Shown here piece by piece: positions 7,077 to 17,000 of a DNA stretch of 64,000 nucleotides. The DNA comes from Pseudolysobacter sp964466115 (lineage in GTDB: Bacteria; Pseudomonadota; Gammaproteobacteria; Xanthomonadales; Rhodanobacteraceae), in the NCBI GenBank assembly GCA_964466115.1, contig CAYXMH010000015.1, positions 8,269 to 72,268 of the forward strand, given 5' to 3'. Under the pieces are notes generated by a model, which was given only the letters and a program-made list of their open reading frames with translations, was not told the origin of the DNA and searched no databases. Position 1 is the stretch's first letter, and each line of letters begins with the position of its first letter. Made by a program: the position numbers and the translations under genes.

Positions 7077-9239
7077 TTATATCGCGTGTCCAAATTCGGG
7101 TTCGTTTCTAATTAAGGTTTTCGCTTGATCAGCATGGCGCTTCAATGCGCTCATGCTAACTGTAACGTCTACTCCAGAATGGAGTCTTTCACTCAGTTGA
7201 GTACAGGCCAATGGCCCTGGGGCAAAAGCGATGTTATGGAATTCATTTTTTAACGAATGTAGATGCCCGTCGGCTGCATTGATGTCACCCTTCGAGAGAG
7301 CCATCTCGAGCGCCGTAATACTTTCTTCGATTCCCTCAAGACATGAATGAAGATATTGGCTGACGGCGCTACCGGTAGCAATTTGACGCATCGTTTCCAA
7401 CGTTGAGATTTCAGAAGCCATCGAAATCGGTGAAGCGGTTTCGAATGGAGGTGCAGCCAATTGTCGTGATGGTGAAATTGCCTCCAGCGCATCGAGTAAT
7501 CGGTGCGCAGAGATCGGCTTGGTCAAATAAGCTATGACGCTCTTCTGACGTGCAGAGGTTACCGAAGCAGGGCTTGTTTCAGCGCTTAATACGATAACAG
7601 GAGGAGCGTTGTCGATACCGGGATCTTTATGAAGCTCATCGATCACATCCCACCCAGACATGCCCGGCATATGCAAATCGAGAAAGATCACATCGAAAAC
7701 AGATCCACGCGCTGCAGCTAAACCGCTAACCCCATCCTCTGCGAATAACATGCGATGGCCGGCGCGAACCAGGATGCGCCCGATGGTATCGCGATTGGCT
7801 GCGTTATCCTCGATTACGAGACACCGCAACGGCAATACATGCGCACGATGACGCTCCAAAGCATCCAAAACACTGATGTGCTCAGCTGCCAGCTGCTCCG
7901 GAGCTCCGCGAGGAAGGGAGATGCGCCAAGTAAATATGCTACCGCCTCCAATATTGTCGCTGACCGATAGCTGCCCTCCCATTTGCTCAGATACGCTTCG
8001 GACGATATGCAAACCCAAACCCACACCACCGTGACGCCGCGTTACACCGCCACTGACTTGGTGAAATGGTTCAAATATCTTCGATTTTTCTTCGCTTGGA
8101 ATACCTATTCCCGTATCTTTAACCGTACAGAGAAATGAGGCCCAGTTAGAGCGATCATCCTGCATTTTGCCAACGGACAGCTCTACCGCGCCGCCGGCAT
8201 GAGTGAACTTTACGGCGTTGGAGGTAAGATTCGTCAGCACTTGCTCGATACGACCTGGATCACCGATCAGGACGTCGCCTAGATCGACGCCGATAGCAAA
8301 ATCCAGAGTTACGCCCTTTTCTTTTGCTTGGGGTCCGACAACGTCCTGGACGGTTCGTATTACCGTTAAAAAACGGAAGGGTTCGGTAACCAGTTGCAAA
8401 CGTCCCCCATCAATGGCGCCCACATCCAAAACTTCGTTGACGCGATGAAGCAGGGCGTTTGCGTTCGATGTAAGCGATTCCACTAAACTGCTCTGATCAC
8501 CACTAAGCTGATTCGTATCAATCAATGCCGCGGCATTGATCACGGTATTCAGAGGGGTCCGTAACTCATGGCTCATCGTTGCGATAAATCGGCTTTGCGC
8601 ATCTCGTGAAAGAATTGCATGCACCGACATCTCGCGCAGCGCGTTAAGCAAACGGTAAACCGTAAAAGGGAAGCCGATCATCAACGCAAGCGCCAAAAGT
8701 CCGACCACTGGTCTGCTCACCCAATATCCATCGGGAGCAGAGGCAATGACCACTACTACCGCAAAGGCCACGCTAGCCAGAAAAGCTTTACGGTTATATC
8801 GAGCTCCAATTGTGATGCAGCCCAGAGGAAGAAAAGCGACAAATGGCAACATTAAATTGAACGCGACGCTAAGCAATATGCCAATTCCAAGGAAATTTGC
8901 GATTGAGCCTACCGCATCCGTCCAAACGCTATCCTTAAGCCGTTCACTTCGCAGCAATGCCATCCAGATCGCACTCATAATAAACATTGCGATGACCCAA
9001 GGTAGAACCGCGATTCCTTCGGCTGGCAATATTGAATTAGGATTTGTGGATTGGCTCCAAAACCAAGCCCACATTACGGTTAGGGCAAGCAGTGCGGTTC
9101 GTTTGACCGAAACAACGGGTTCACTATACGCCGCAACCACACGATTGATGCGCTCGCTCCGGAGGCGTGCGGCAACATCGACAAGCGACATCGATGGGGA
9201 AGCCCAGCCGGGTATATCTGATCTTTGCTCAGAGCTCAT
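7077..9239 (-). CDS. RpfC-like membrane hybrid histidine kinase with receiver and HPt
   Basis: The 720-residue sensor has five to six membrane helices (about residues 45-200), H-box SHELRTP (His224), canonical N-box TNLTSNAVKFT and G1 box DTGIGIP, a receiver with Asp near 521 (FLDLHMPGMSG), and an HPt domain with HSLK (His661). The order matches RpfC, the diffusible-signal-factor sensor, but no rpfF or rpfG neighbour is present, so the ligand and output are unknown. All phosphotransfer residues are intact, unlike the convergent kinase at 5371-7032. Confidence 0.9.
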   Translation of the reverse strand: MSSEQRSDIPGWASPSMSLVDVAARLRSERINRVVAAYSEPVVSVKRTALLALTVMWAWFWSQSTNPNSILPAEGIAVLPWVIAMFIMSAIWMALLRSERLKDSVWTDAVGSIANFLGIGILLSVAFNLMLPFVAFLPLGCITIGARYNRKAFLASVAFAVVVVIASAPDGYWVSRPVVGLLALALMIGFPFTVYRLLNALREMSVHAILSRDAQSRFIATMSHELRTPLNTVINAAALIDTNQLSGDQSSLVESLTSNANALLHRVNEVLDVGAIDGGRLQLVTEPFRFLTVIRTVQDVVGPQAKEKGVTLDFAIGVDLGDVLIGDPGRIEQVLTNLTSNAVKFTHAGGAVELSVGKMQDDRSNWASFLCTVKDTGIGIPSEEKSKIFEPFHQVSGGVTRRHGGVGLGLHIVRSVSEQMGGQLSVSDNIGGGSIFTWRISLPRGAPEQLAAEHISVLDALERHRAHVLPLRCLVIEDNAANRDTIGRILVRAGHRMLFAEDGVSGLAAARGSVFDVIFLDLHMPGMSGWDVIDELHKDPGIDNAPPVIVLSAETSPASVTSARQKSVIAYLTKPISAHRLLDALEAISPSRQLAAPPFETASPISMASEISTLETMRQIATGSAVSQYLHSCLEGIEESITALEMALSKGDINAADGHLHSLKNEFHNIAFAPGPLACTQLSERLHSGVDVTVSMSALKRHADQAKTLIRNEPEFGHAI

Positions 9240-9409
9240 CGTTTGCCATTAATTATTCGTACAACCCTACAATAGCGAAAAATGGATTTTCGATAGGAGA
9301 AAGGCTAACTTTTCTCAAGCGTTGCCAACATACCCCAGTTTTGGCAGCAGTATCCTCATATTTTGCGTATCATTCGCCCTTTGGTACCGCTGAAATAGGC
9401 TCCCTCACT

Positions 9410-10639
9410 ATGATAATACCCGATACTTCGTCAACGCCTCCAATAACGTTCGCCCTTGTCGCGGGTGAAGCATCGGGGGATCTTCTCGGTGCCGGATTAA
9501 TCGGGAGCTTACGTCAGCGATTCCCCCAGGCTCGATTTATTGGCATTGGTGGACCGCAGATGATCGCCGCTGGACTCGATGCATGGTATCCGGCCGAAAA
9601 ACTCAGCGTCATGGGCTTGGTTGAAGTGATTCGCCATTTACCAGAACTACTGCGGATCCGTCGCGACGTGTACAAACGCGTTCGGGCAGCATCTCCTAAT
9701 TGCTTCATTGGAATTGATGCACCCGATTTCAATCTTCCCCTCGAGCGCAAGCTGAAAGCTACTGGAATCCGCACAGTCCATTATGTGAGCCCATCAGTCT
9801 GGGCATGGCGTGAAGGGCGGGCCAAGAAAATTGGTCGAAGTGCAGACCGCGTGCTTTGCCTGTTCCCAATGGAACCGCCGATTTATGCACGGCACGGTGT
9901 CGATGCGCGTTTCGTCGGACACCCCTTGGCCGACGATTTCCCTCTTGAGCCGGAACGAGATAATGCTCGGGCAGCTCTGAGTATTCCACAGAGTGCTCAC
10001 ATTCTCGCTTTACTTCCCGGAAGCCGACTCGGTGAGATCTCTCGCTTAGGGTCGATCTTTCTTGCTGCGGCTGTGCGACTACGCCGCCTACATCCGGGAC
10101 TTCAAATTATTTCGCCGATGGCAAACACACGGTGCCGTGCAGCGTTTGAGGCTCTATTGTCAGCACCTCCTGGGCCTGAGGTCGATTCTGACGACAACCC
10201 ACCGACGCAAGAGGAATGGCAGGCTTTGCGCAGCGTACTGACGGTCCTCGACGGTAACGCGCATCGCGCTATGATTGCGGCCGATTTGTTACTACTGGCA
10301 TCCGGTACAGCTGCATTAGAAGCAATGCTGGCGAAGCGCCCTATGGTGGTTTCGTATCGTTTATCCGCAATGACCGCATTTATAGTGAGAAGTTTGGGGT
10401 TGCTGAAAATAAAACGATACAGCTTACCCAACATTTTAGCAGGGGAGGATTTAGTACCCGAATTGATGCAAGAGGAGTGCACGCCGTCAAAGATCGCGAC
10501 GGCATTAGAAACTTGGATTTCCGACACGAAGAACACAGCAAATATTATTGCTAGATTCGGGGAAATTCATCGTGATCTTCGACGTAACGCGTCGCAGTCA
10601 GCCGCCGAGTCGATTGCTGAGCTGATTGCGAGAAAGTGA
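9410..10639 (+). CDS. lpxB: Lipid-A-disaccharide synthase
   Basis: LpxB joins UDP-2,3-diacylglucosamine to lipid X to form the lipid A disaccharide at the inner membrane. The product is 409 residues from ATG 9410 (family about 380-400). Upstream in-frame codons to 9167 overlap the divergent kinase start region and do not look like LpxB. Recognisable motifs are VAGEASGDLLGAGLI at the N-terminus, DAPDFNLPLE, VSPSVWAWREGRAKKI and LLPGSRLGEI. Unusually, it is not beside lpxA/fabZ but with lpxH near a conjugation operon. Confidence 0.95.
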   Translation: MIIPDTSSTPPITFALVAGEASGDLLGAGLIGSLRQRFPQARFIGIGGPQMIAAGLDAWYPAEKLSVMGLVEVIRHLPELLRIRRDVYKRVRAASPNCFIGIDAPDFNLPLERKLKATGIRTVHYVSPSVWAWREGRAKKIGRSADRVLCLFPMEPPIYARHGVDARFVGHPLADDFPLEPERDNARAALSIPQSAHILALLPGSRLGEISRLGSIFLAAAVRLRRLHPGLQIISPMANTRCRAAFEALLSAPPGPEVDSDDNPPTQEEWQALRSVLTVLDGNAHRAMIAADLLLLASGTAALEAMLAKRPMVVSYRLSAMTAFIVRSLGLLKIKRYSLPNILAGEDLVPELMQEECTPSKIATALETWISDTKNTANIIARFGEIHRDLRRNASQSAAESIAELIARK

Positions 10640-10676
10640 ACAACACCGTCCGGAGTCCGGATTAAAGCTCACATGC

Positions 10677-11156
10677 TCATGGTTCAAATCGATGTAGCGC
10701 TCGAATCGCGGACGTTGCGTGATCGCCCCAATGACTAAACATGCAGCGCCACTGCCACGCAGCCGCCATTTCGTGACCCGCCTCAAAAAGAATCAGACCG
10801 GGTTTCAGATCATAGTAGATGTCTGCTAGATCATCCGTAATATCACCACAAACCGGCTCCTCGGGTTTTGGCAAAATCGGATCATAGATTTCCCAATAGT
10901 ATTGAAACGGAAACTCCTTCAGCCGAACCATTATGGCCTTGCGTTGCGGCTCTAATAGCGCTGGTGAATCGTGGTCGGCCGAGGCACATTGTCTGAGTTC
11001 GGGAAGCGCAATCGCACCCGCGTATAAAGCGCTCACCAACCGCATGGCCTCGAAATGCTCACGCTCGGCAGTCAGCGGCCCACCTTCAAGCCAATTGCAG
11101 TAGTCCCGCACAATAGCGGCAAAATGAGCGATGACTATCGCGAAGTCCATTTGCAT
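10677..11156 (-). CDS. DUF5063-like protein
   Basis: This 159-residue soluble, acidic, helical protein contains a Tyr/Trp-rich stretch (FPFQYYWEIYDPI), a conserved-looking acidic region (DITDDLADIYYDLKPGL) and WRCMFSHWGDHATSAIRALH at the end. The pattern matches what I know of the DUF5063 family, which has no established function. It lies 16 bp downstream of the lpxH start on the same strand, so it would follow lpxH in one transcript only if transcribed through; more exactly lpxH (11172-11897) precedes it on the minus strand. Confidence 0.7.
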   Translation of the reverse strand: MQMDFAIVIAHFAAIVRDYCNWLEGGPLTAEREHFEAMRLVSALYAGAIALPELRQCASADHDSPALLEPQRKAIMVRLKEFPFQYYWEIYDPILPKPEEPVCGDITDDLADIYYDLKPGLILFEAGHEMAAAWQWRCMFSHWGDHATSAIRALHRFEP

Positions 11157-11171
11157 ACTTATTAAGTAGAA

Positions 11172-11897
11172 TCACGTCGTGAGTGTATGGCGAACAAACG
11201 AGCCGTCGTTGCGAACCTCAAGCGCTTCACCCTGTTCGCGCCAATCGGCCAATACAATGCGCTCTCCAGCGCCAGATCGAAGCGCAACTGAGTGCTCCGC
11301 CGGACGATGTGTGTGCCCATGGATCAAACGCTTCACGTTTAGTCTTTCCATTTCGCCGATTACTTCAGATTCGACGACGTCCGAAATCATTTGTCCTCGC
11401 GTTTTGTGATACTTCTTGCTCTTGTTGCGCGCGTGACGGGCGAGGGCCCTACGGATGAACAGTGGAAGCATCAAAATTCGTGATTGCCAGCGTGCTGTTC
11501 TCGATTTAGTGCGGAATGCTTGGTATGCAGCGTCATCCGTACAATAGCGGTCACCGTGGGTCAAAAGCGTTGGAATGCCCCCTAGTTCAACTACCGTTGG
11601 ATCCTCAATTAGCGTCATGCCAGCGCGTTTAGCGAAGCCATTACGCAGAAGAAAATCCCGGTTGCCATGCATAAAGAACACTTTCGTACCATTTTCTGAT
11701 ACGGCTTTCAGCGCACTGGCGACGGTCGTCATAAGTGCATCGCCCGCGTCATCGCCAATCCAAACCTCGAAGATGTCGCCCAGCAAATACAACTCATTCG
11801 CCTTACGCGCAGATCCAGCCAGGAACTTCAACAGAATGGCGGTGAGGTGGGGCTTTGCATCTTCAAGGTGAAGATCAGAAATGAACAAGGCGGTCAC
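11172..11897 (-). CDS. lpxH: UDP-2,3-diacylglucosamine diphosphatase
   Basis: LpxH hydrolyses UDP-2,3-diacylglucosamine to lipid X and UMP, the step before LpxB. The 241-residue product carries the metallophosphatase motifs in order: ISDLHLE at the N-terminus, GDIFEVWIGDD, HGNRDFLL, LTHGDRYCTDD and HGHTHRP. Length equals that of known LpxH. With lpxB 500 bp away, two consecutive steps of lipid A synthesis are encoded here, beside transfer genes, which is unusual. Confidence 0.95.
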   Translation of the reverse strand: MTALFISDLHLEDAKPHLTAILLKFLAGSARKANELYLLGDIFEVWIGDDAGDALMTTVASALKAVSENGTKVFFMHGNRDFLLRNGFAKRAGMTLIEDPTVVELGGIPTLLTHGDRYCTDDAAYQAFRTKSRTARWQSRILMLPLFIRRALARHARNKSKKYHKTRGQMISDVVESEVIGEMERLNVKRLIHGHTHRPAEHSVALRSGAGERIVLADWREQGEALEVRNDGSFVRHTLTT

Positions 11898-11996
11898 AAG
11901 CGGTCTCCAAACCCATTATATAGAGTCGATTTTAGCCGTATTTATCAAAGTTTTTCCTGTCGATGTGTTGTTACCGAATGGTTGACTGTAATTTAT

Positions 11997-12024
11997 GTTT
12001 CGATATACTTGGAAATATGAAAAC
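11997..12024. promoter_or_regulatory. Imperfect inverted repeat over the arsR start, candidate ArsR operator
   Basis: GTTTCGATAT (11997-12006) and ATATGAAAAC (12015-12024) form arms matching at 8 of 10 positions around an 8-bp spacer. The right arm covers the arsR ATG. ArsR repressors bind such palindromes near their own promoter. Assignment is inferred from position and symmetry. Confidence 0.4.
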
Positions 12025-12355
12025 GAAAGAAGCACTTTTATCGTTAGCCGCACTCGCGCAAGAAAGTCGCTTAGCCATTTTTCGCCATTTGGTGGAAGTC
12101 GGCCCAGGAGGCACGCCGGTAGGAAAGATTGCAGAAGCGTTGAGGCTGCCCGCGCCGACGCTCTCATTTCATCTCAAGGAGCTGACCCATGCCGAATTAC
12201 TGTCGAGCCGACAGGAGGGGCGTTTCATTTGGTACGCCGTCAATTTCGAAACGATGAATGCGTTGATCGGCTATCTCACAGAGAACTGTTGCGGTGGACA
12301 ACCCGGTTTGTGTGCGCCGATGTCAAAATCCACTCGGATAAGGAGTACAAAATGA
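12017..12355 (+). CDS. arsR: ArsR-family arsenic-responsive repressor
   Basis: The 112-residue winged-helix repressor contains the recognition region (LRLPAPTLSFHLKELTHAELLSSRQEGRFIWY). Its C-terminal cysteines Cys91, Cys92 and Cys99 (CCGGQPGLC) resemble the C-terminal As(III) site of Acidithiobacillus-type ArsR rather than the E. coli helix-4 site. As(III) binding would release it from DNA. ATG 12017 is chosen because the HTH fold begins there; an upstream ATG (11963) lies in the operator region. It overlaps arsI by ATGA. Confidence 0.9.
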   Translation: MKTKEALLSLAALAQESRLAIFRHLVEVGPGGTPVGKIAEALRLPAPTLSFHLKELTHAELLSSRQEGRFIWYAVNFETMNALIGYLTENCCGGQPGLCAPMSKSTRIRSTK

Positions 12356-12858
12356 AACGCTTTCACGTTCACGTATCGGTCACCGATCTTAAACAAAGTA
12401 TTGCGTTCTATTCGCGCTTGTTCGGAGCCGATCCCTCAGTGAGTAAGCCCGATTACGCGAAATGGATGCTGGACGATCCGCGTATCAACTTTGCGATCTC
12501 CGAGCGCGGTACCCAGCCGGGCGTTAACCATTTAGGGTTTCAGGTGGATGAGCAGGGTGAATTCGAAGCCATGCAAGAGCAATTGCTAAAGGCGGACGGT
12601 GCGTTGGTTACAGAAATAGGTACTACCTGTTGTTATGCACAATCCGATAAATACTGGGTCACCGATCCGCAAGGCATCCCTTGGGAAACCTTTCGCACGC
12701 TGGGAAGCGCTCCGGTATACGGTCATGATTCCGTGGAATTGACAGCCGCTTCATCTTGCTGTGTGCCTGCACAACCGAACGCGATCAATACTTCCTGTGG
12801 CACAACCGCGTCCAGTCGCTCATCCGCCAGCATGGCGACCTGCTGTGGCCCTGCATGA
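12352..12858 (+). CDS. arsI: ArsI/CadI-family dioxygenase-fold enzyme (C-As lyase type)
   Basis: ArsI proteins are Fe(II)-dependent vicinal-oxygen-chelate enzymes that break the carbon-arsenic bond of trivalent organoarsenicals. Visible candidate residues are His5/His7, His60, the vicinal pair Cys93-Cys94 that would hold the arsenical, and Glu112, with spacing close to characterised ArsI. The product is 168 residues, with an extra Cys-pair-rich tail (SSCC, TCCGPA). It is translationally coupled to arsR and to the following channel gene by 4-nt overlaps. The related name CadI is also used for this family. Confidence 0.85.
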   Translation: MKRFHVHVSVTDLKQSIAFYSRLFGADPSVSKPDYAKWMLDDPRINFAISERGTQPGVNHLGFQVDEQGEFEAMQEQLLKADGALVTEIGTTCCYAQSDKYWVTDPQGIPWETFRTLGSAPVYGHDSVELTAASSCCVPAQPNAINTSCGTTASSRSSASMATCCGPA

Positions 12859-13520
12859 TTGCGAAACCGGTTTCTAATGAGTTAATCGCCGAATTCGTCG
12901 GTACGGCTGTATTGCTCGCGATCGTAGTAGGGTCCGGCATCATGGGTGAACAGTTGGCGCAAGGTAATGCGGCGATTGCGCTACTGGCGAACTCATTAGC
13001 GACCGGCGCGGGACTGTATGTCCTGATCACGCTGCTCGGGCCGATTTCCGGGGCGCACTTCAATCCGCTGGTCACCGCAGTAATGTGGTGGAAAGGTGAT
13101 CGCTCAACCGGTCAGCTTGTTGCCTACGTCGCCGTTCAAGTTCTTGGTGCCATAGTGGGTGTATGGCTTGCGCATCGGATGTTTGACCTGCCGATGTTGC
13201 AAGTCGGTTTAAAAGTCCGCGCCGGGATGGGTCAATGGGTCAGCGAAGCGGTCGCGACAGCGGGACTTTTAGCGACGATTTTGTTGGGTTTGCGCGCCAA
13301 TATCAGTGCGATTCCCGCCTTGGTCGGCAGTTACATCATGGCGGCGTATTGGTTCACAGCCTCGACCTCGTTTGCGAATCCGGCGGTGACATTGGCTCGT
13401 GCGTTCACGACCACGTTCGCCGGTATACGGCCCCTGGATGTCTTGGGTTTTGTCGCAGCGCAATTGATCGGTACCGTTGCGGTAATCGCTGTGCTGCGCC
13501 TGCTGCGGCCACCGATTTAG
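12855..13520 (+). CDS. Aquaglyceroporin of the ars operon (AqpS-like)
   Basis: This 221-residue MIP-family channel has six hydrophobic helices and two pore loops, HFNPLVTA and FANPAVTL, the first with NPL in place of NPA. In ars operons such channels (AqpS) let As(III) or methylated arsenicals flow out after reduction or demethylation, replacing ArsB/Acr3, which is absent here. ATG 12855 overlaps the arsI stop (ATGA), so the longer upstream frame is rejected. Confidence 0.85.
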   Translation: MIAKPVSNELIAEFVGTAVLLAIVVGSGIMGEQLAQGNAAIALLANSLATGAGLYVLITLLGPISGAHFNPLVTAVMWWKGDRSTGQLVAYVAVQVLGAIVGVWLAHRMFDLPMLQVGLKVRAGMGQWVSEAVATAGLLATILLGLRANISAIPALVGSYIMAAYWFTASTSFANPAVTLARAFTTTFAGIRPLDVLGFVAAQLIGTVAVIAVLRLLRPPI

Positions 13521-13567
13521 ATAGATCGTTAATCGTTTTCATACTTTTATTCTTGTGGAGATCCGTT

Positions 13568-14095
13568 GTGACCACCCCCATTTTTAACGTCTTGTTTCTC
13601 TGTACGGGCAACTCGGCTCGTTCAATTCTGGCCGAGAGCATTCTGACGAAAATTGGCGCAGATCGGTTTCGCGCGTTTTCGGCCGGTAGCCAGCCTAAGG
13701 GAGAGGTCAATCCTTTGGCCATCCAAACCTTGGAGCGCCTGGGCTGCCCTACGGCGGGCCTGCGCTCCAAGAGCTGGAGTGAATTTGAACTCCCAGGAGC
13801 GCCTAAGATGGATTTTGTCTTTACGGTATGCGATCGCGCCGGTGGCGAAGTCTGTCCCATCTGGCCGGGTCAACCGATCAGAGCCCATTGGGGCATCGAA
13901 GATCCGTCCGAGGTGGAGGGAACGGCAATGGAAAAACTGGCCGCCTTCGCGACGGCGTTTCGCTACCTTAAAAATCGCATTTCACTATTTACGGCGTTAC
14001 CAACCGCCAAGCTTCAGAATTCACTAGTGGCTGCCACGTTACGAGAGATCGGACGCACCGAGGGCGCTTCGTCGGAAGCAATGAAACCCGATTAG
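13568..14095 (+). CDS. arsC: Arsenate reductase, low-molecular-weight phosphatase type
   Basis: The 175-residue product has the phosphatase loop CTGNSAR near its N-terminus and later cysteines in VCDRAGGEVCPIWP, which would shuttle the disulfide in a thioredoxin-coupled mechanism. It reduces arsenate to arsenite. The chosen start is GTG 13568 after a GGAG site; the longer frame from 13235 overlaps the aquaporin gene. It ends in a 4-nt tail-to-tail overlap with cusA. Confidence 0.9.
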   Translation: MTTPIFNVLFLCTGNSARSILAESILTKIGADRFRAFSAGSQPKGEVNPLAIQTLERLGCPTAGLRSKSWSEFELPGAPKMDFVFTVCDRAGGEVCPIWPGQPIRAHWGIEDPSEVEGTAMEKLAAFATAFRYLKNRISLFTALPTAKLQNSLVAATLREIGRTEGASSEAMKPD

Positions 14096-17000
14096 ACCGA
14101 TTCGATTTCCGAATGAGAGGCGCTGCGAACACTGTCGTCTAACGTCTTATCGAACGAACGGCCCCGTAACAGCCGATACACCACTGGAATGACAAGCATC
14201 GACAGCAACGGTGCCGTTACCATGCCGCCAACCATCGGTGCGGCGATGCGCTGCATGATTTCCGAGCCGGTACCGGATCCAAGCATGATGGGCAGCAAGC
14301 CTGTGAGGATAACCGCTACCGTCATGGCTTTGGGGCGCACCCGTTGTACCGCACCCTCGCGGATGGCGGCAAGTAATGTGGTTTCGTCCGCGTTTTCACC
14401 GCCCTTAAGACGCCGTTCCCAAGCATGTTTCAGATACAGCAACATGATCACGCCAAATTCCGCCGATACGCCAGTAAGCGCAATAAATCCGACCGCGGTG
14501 GCAATCGACATGGCATGCCCTAAAAAATACATGAACCAAAACCCACCAATCAGCGCAAACGGTACGCTGGCAAGAATCAACAGTGCCTCGTCAACGCGAC
14601 CGAAGGTTAGATACAGCAGGACGAAGATAATGACCAACGTTGCCGGGATGACAAGGTACAGCTTGGCGACGGCACGCTCGAAGAATTCGAACTGGCCCGA
14701 CCAGGTCACCGAGACGCCAGCTGGCAAAGTTACCTCGCGCGCAACACGCTCGCGCATGTCGTGCACCACCGAGGCGATATCGCGGTCCCGTGCATCGACA
14801 TAGATCCAACCGGACAAGCGCCCGTTCTCGCTTTTGATCATCGGGGGACCATCGACGAGCGCGATATGCGCCACATCGCCGAGGGTTAATTGCGCTCCCG
14901 ACGGTGTCAGTACCGATAGATCGCGCAGCTTCTGCACGCTGTCGCGCAGTTCGCGCGGATAGCGCACGTTGATCGGAAAACGGCGACGGCCGTCCACGGT
15001 TTCGCCGATGGTCTCACCCCCAATCGCCGCAGTAACCACACTCTGTACATCAGCAATGTTGAGACCGTAGCGTGCGGCGGCGGCGCGATCAATATCGATG
15101 TCGATATAACGCCCGCCGGTGAGCCGTTCGGCTAAGGCGGAGGTGATGCCGGGTACGGTTTTGACCACACGTTCAATGTCCGTCGCAACCCGATCAATCA
15201 TAGCCAAGTCACTGCCGTTGACTTTGATACCGATCGCGCTCTTGATTCCGGTCGCTAGCATGTCAAGCCGATTGCGAATCGGCGGTACCCACAGATTGGT
15301 TAGGCCGGGGATCTGTACGTTACGATCAAGTTCTTCAATCAATTTCTCCGGTGTCATTCCCGCGCGCCACTGATCACGCGGTTTAAAGCGCACCGTCGTT
15401 TCCATCATTTCGAGCGGTGCCGGATCCGTGGCGGTTTCCGCGCGCCCCATTTTGCCGAATACGCTCGCCACTTCCGGTACCGAACGAATCATCTTATCGG
15501 CTTGTTGCAAAACTTGCGCGGCTTTGCCGGCGGATAACCCTGGCAAGGCGCTCGGCATGTACAACACATCACCTTCATCGAGCGGTGGCAGGAACTCGCC
15601 ACCGAGGCGGCTCAGTGGCCAGAGCGTGGCCAGCAGCAATAGACCTGCCATCAGCAATGTGGTTTTGGGCCAGTTTAGCGCGCCGTCAAGCATCGGGCGG
15701 TAGATCGCAATCAGTGCGCGCGACAGGGGATTGGCGTGTTCGTCGGGGATACGTCCGCGGATCCAATACCCCATCAGCACCGGAATCAGCGTGACCGACA
15801 AACCTGCCGCTGCTGCCATGGCATAGGTCTTGGTGAACGCGAGCGGGGTGAACAGGCGTCCTTCCTGGGCTTCCAATGTGAATACCGGTATAAAAGATAA
15901 AGTGATAATCAGTAAACTGAAAAACAACGCCGGCCCGACTTCGGCGGCGGCATCGCCCATCAGTTGCCAGCGTTCCTCCGTGCCGAGCACCTTCCTCGGA
16001 TGCCCATGTGCCCACGCTTCGAGGTGCTTGTGCGCATTCTCGATCATCACGATTGCGGCATCGACCATCGCGCCGATGGCAATGGCGATTCCCCCGAGCG
16101 ACATAATGTTCGCGTTGATGCCCTGTGCGTGCATAACGATGAAAGCGACCAAGACACCGAGTGGTAAGGCGACAATCGCAACCAGCGCGGAACGTAGGTG
16201 AAATAAAAACGCAGCACACACCAGTGCCACAACCAGAAACTCCTCGATCAGCTTACCGCGCAGATGATCGATCGCCCGTCCAATCAACTGTGAGCGGTCG
16301 TAGGTTTCAACGATCTCGACGCCGGGCGGCAGGCTCGCTTTCAACGTGGCCAGCTTGGCCTTGACCGTTTCGATCGTCGCTTGAGCATTCTTTCCCGACC
16401 GCATGACGATCACGCCGCCGACCACTTCGCCTTCACCGTTGAGTTCAGCGATGCCGCGGCGCATTTCCGGACCCAACTGCACACGTGCGACATCGCCGAG
16501 TAACACCGGCACGCCACCTGAGCCGGTCTTGAGCGGTACTACACGCAAGCCATCGAGCGATTTCAAATACCCGCTGGTGCGCACCATATACTCGGCTTCG
16601 GCCAGTTCCAGCACCGAGCCGCCAGCCTCACCATTGGCGCGTTGTACCGCTTCGATCACTTGGCTGTGCGTAATGCCGTAAGCGCGCAAGCGATCGGGAT
16701 CGAGCACAATCTGATATTGCCGCACCATGCCCCCGACCGTGGCGACTTCAGCAACACCCGGCACCGTCTTCAGTTCATAGCGCAGAAACCAATCTTGTAG
16801 CGCACGCAGCTCAGACAAGTCCTGCTTGCCGCTGCGATCCACCAGCGCGTATTCGTAAATCCAACCGACACCGGTGGCATCCGGCCCTAAGGCGGTACGC
16901 GCACTACCCGGTAGTCGAGATTGGATCTGATTTAAATATTCGAGCACGCGCGAACGCGCCCAGTACAAATCCGTTCCATCGTCGAACAACACATAAACAT

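Noticed and set aside
14189..14803. 204-codon plus-strand frame opposite cusA
   Set aside because: Antisense shadow of a well-supported pump gene with low-complexity Ser/Met/Arg content.
15686..16219. 177-codon minus-strand frame within cusA
   Set aside because: Out-of-frame shadow, rich in Arg/His/Cys, no start signal and no motif.
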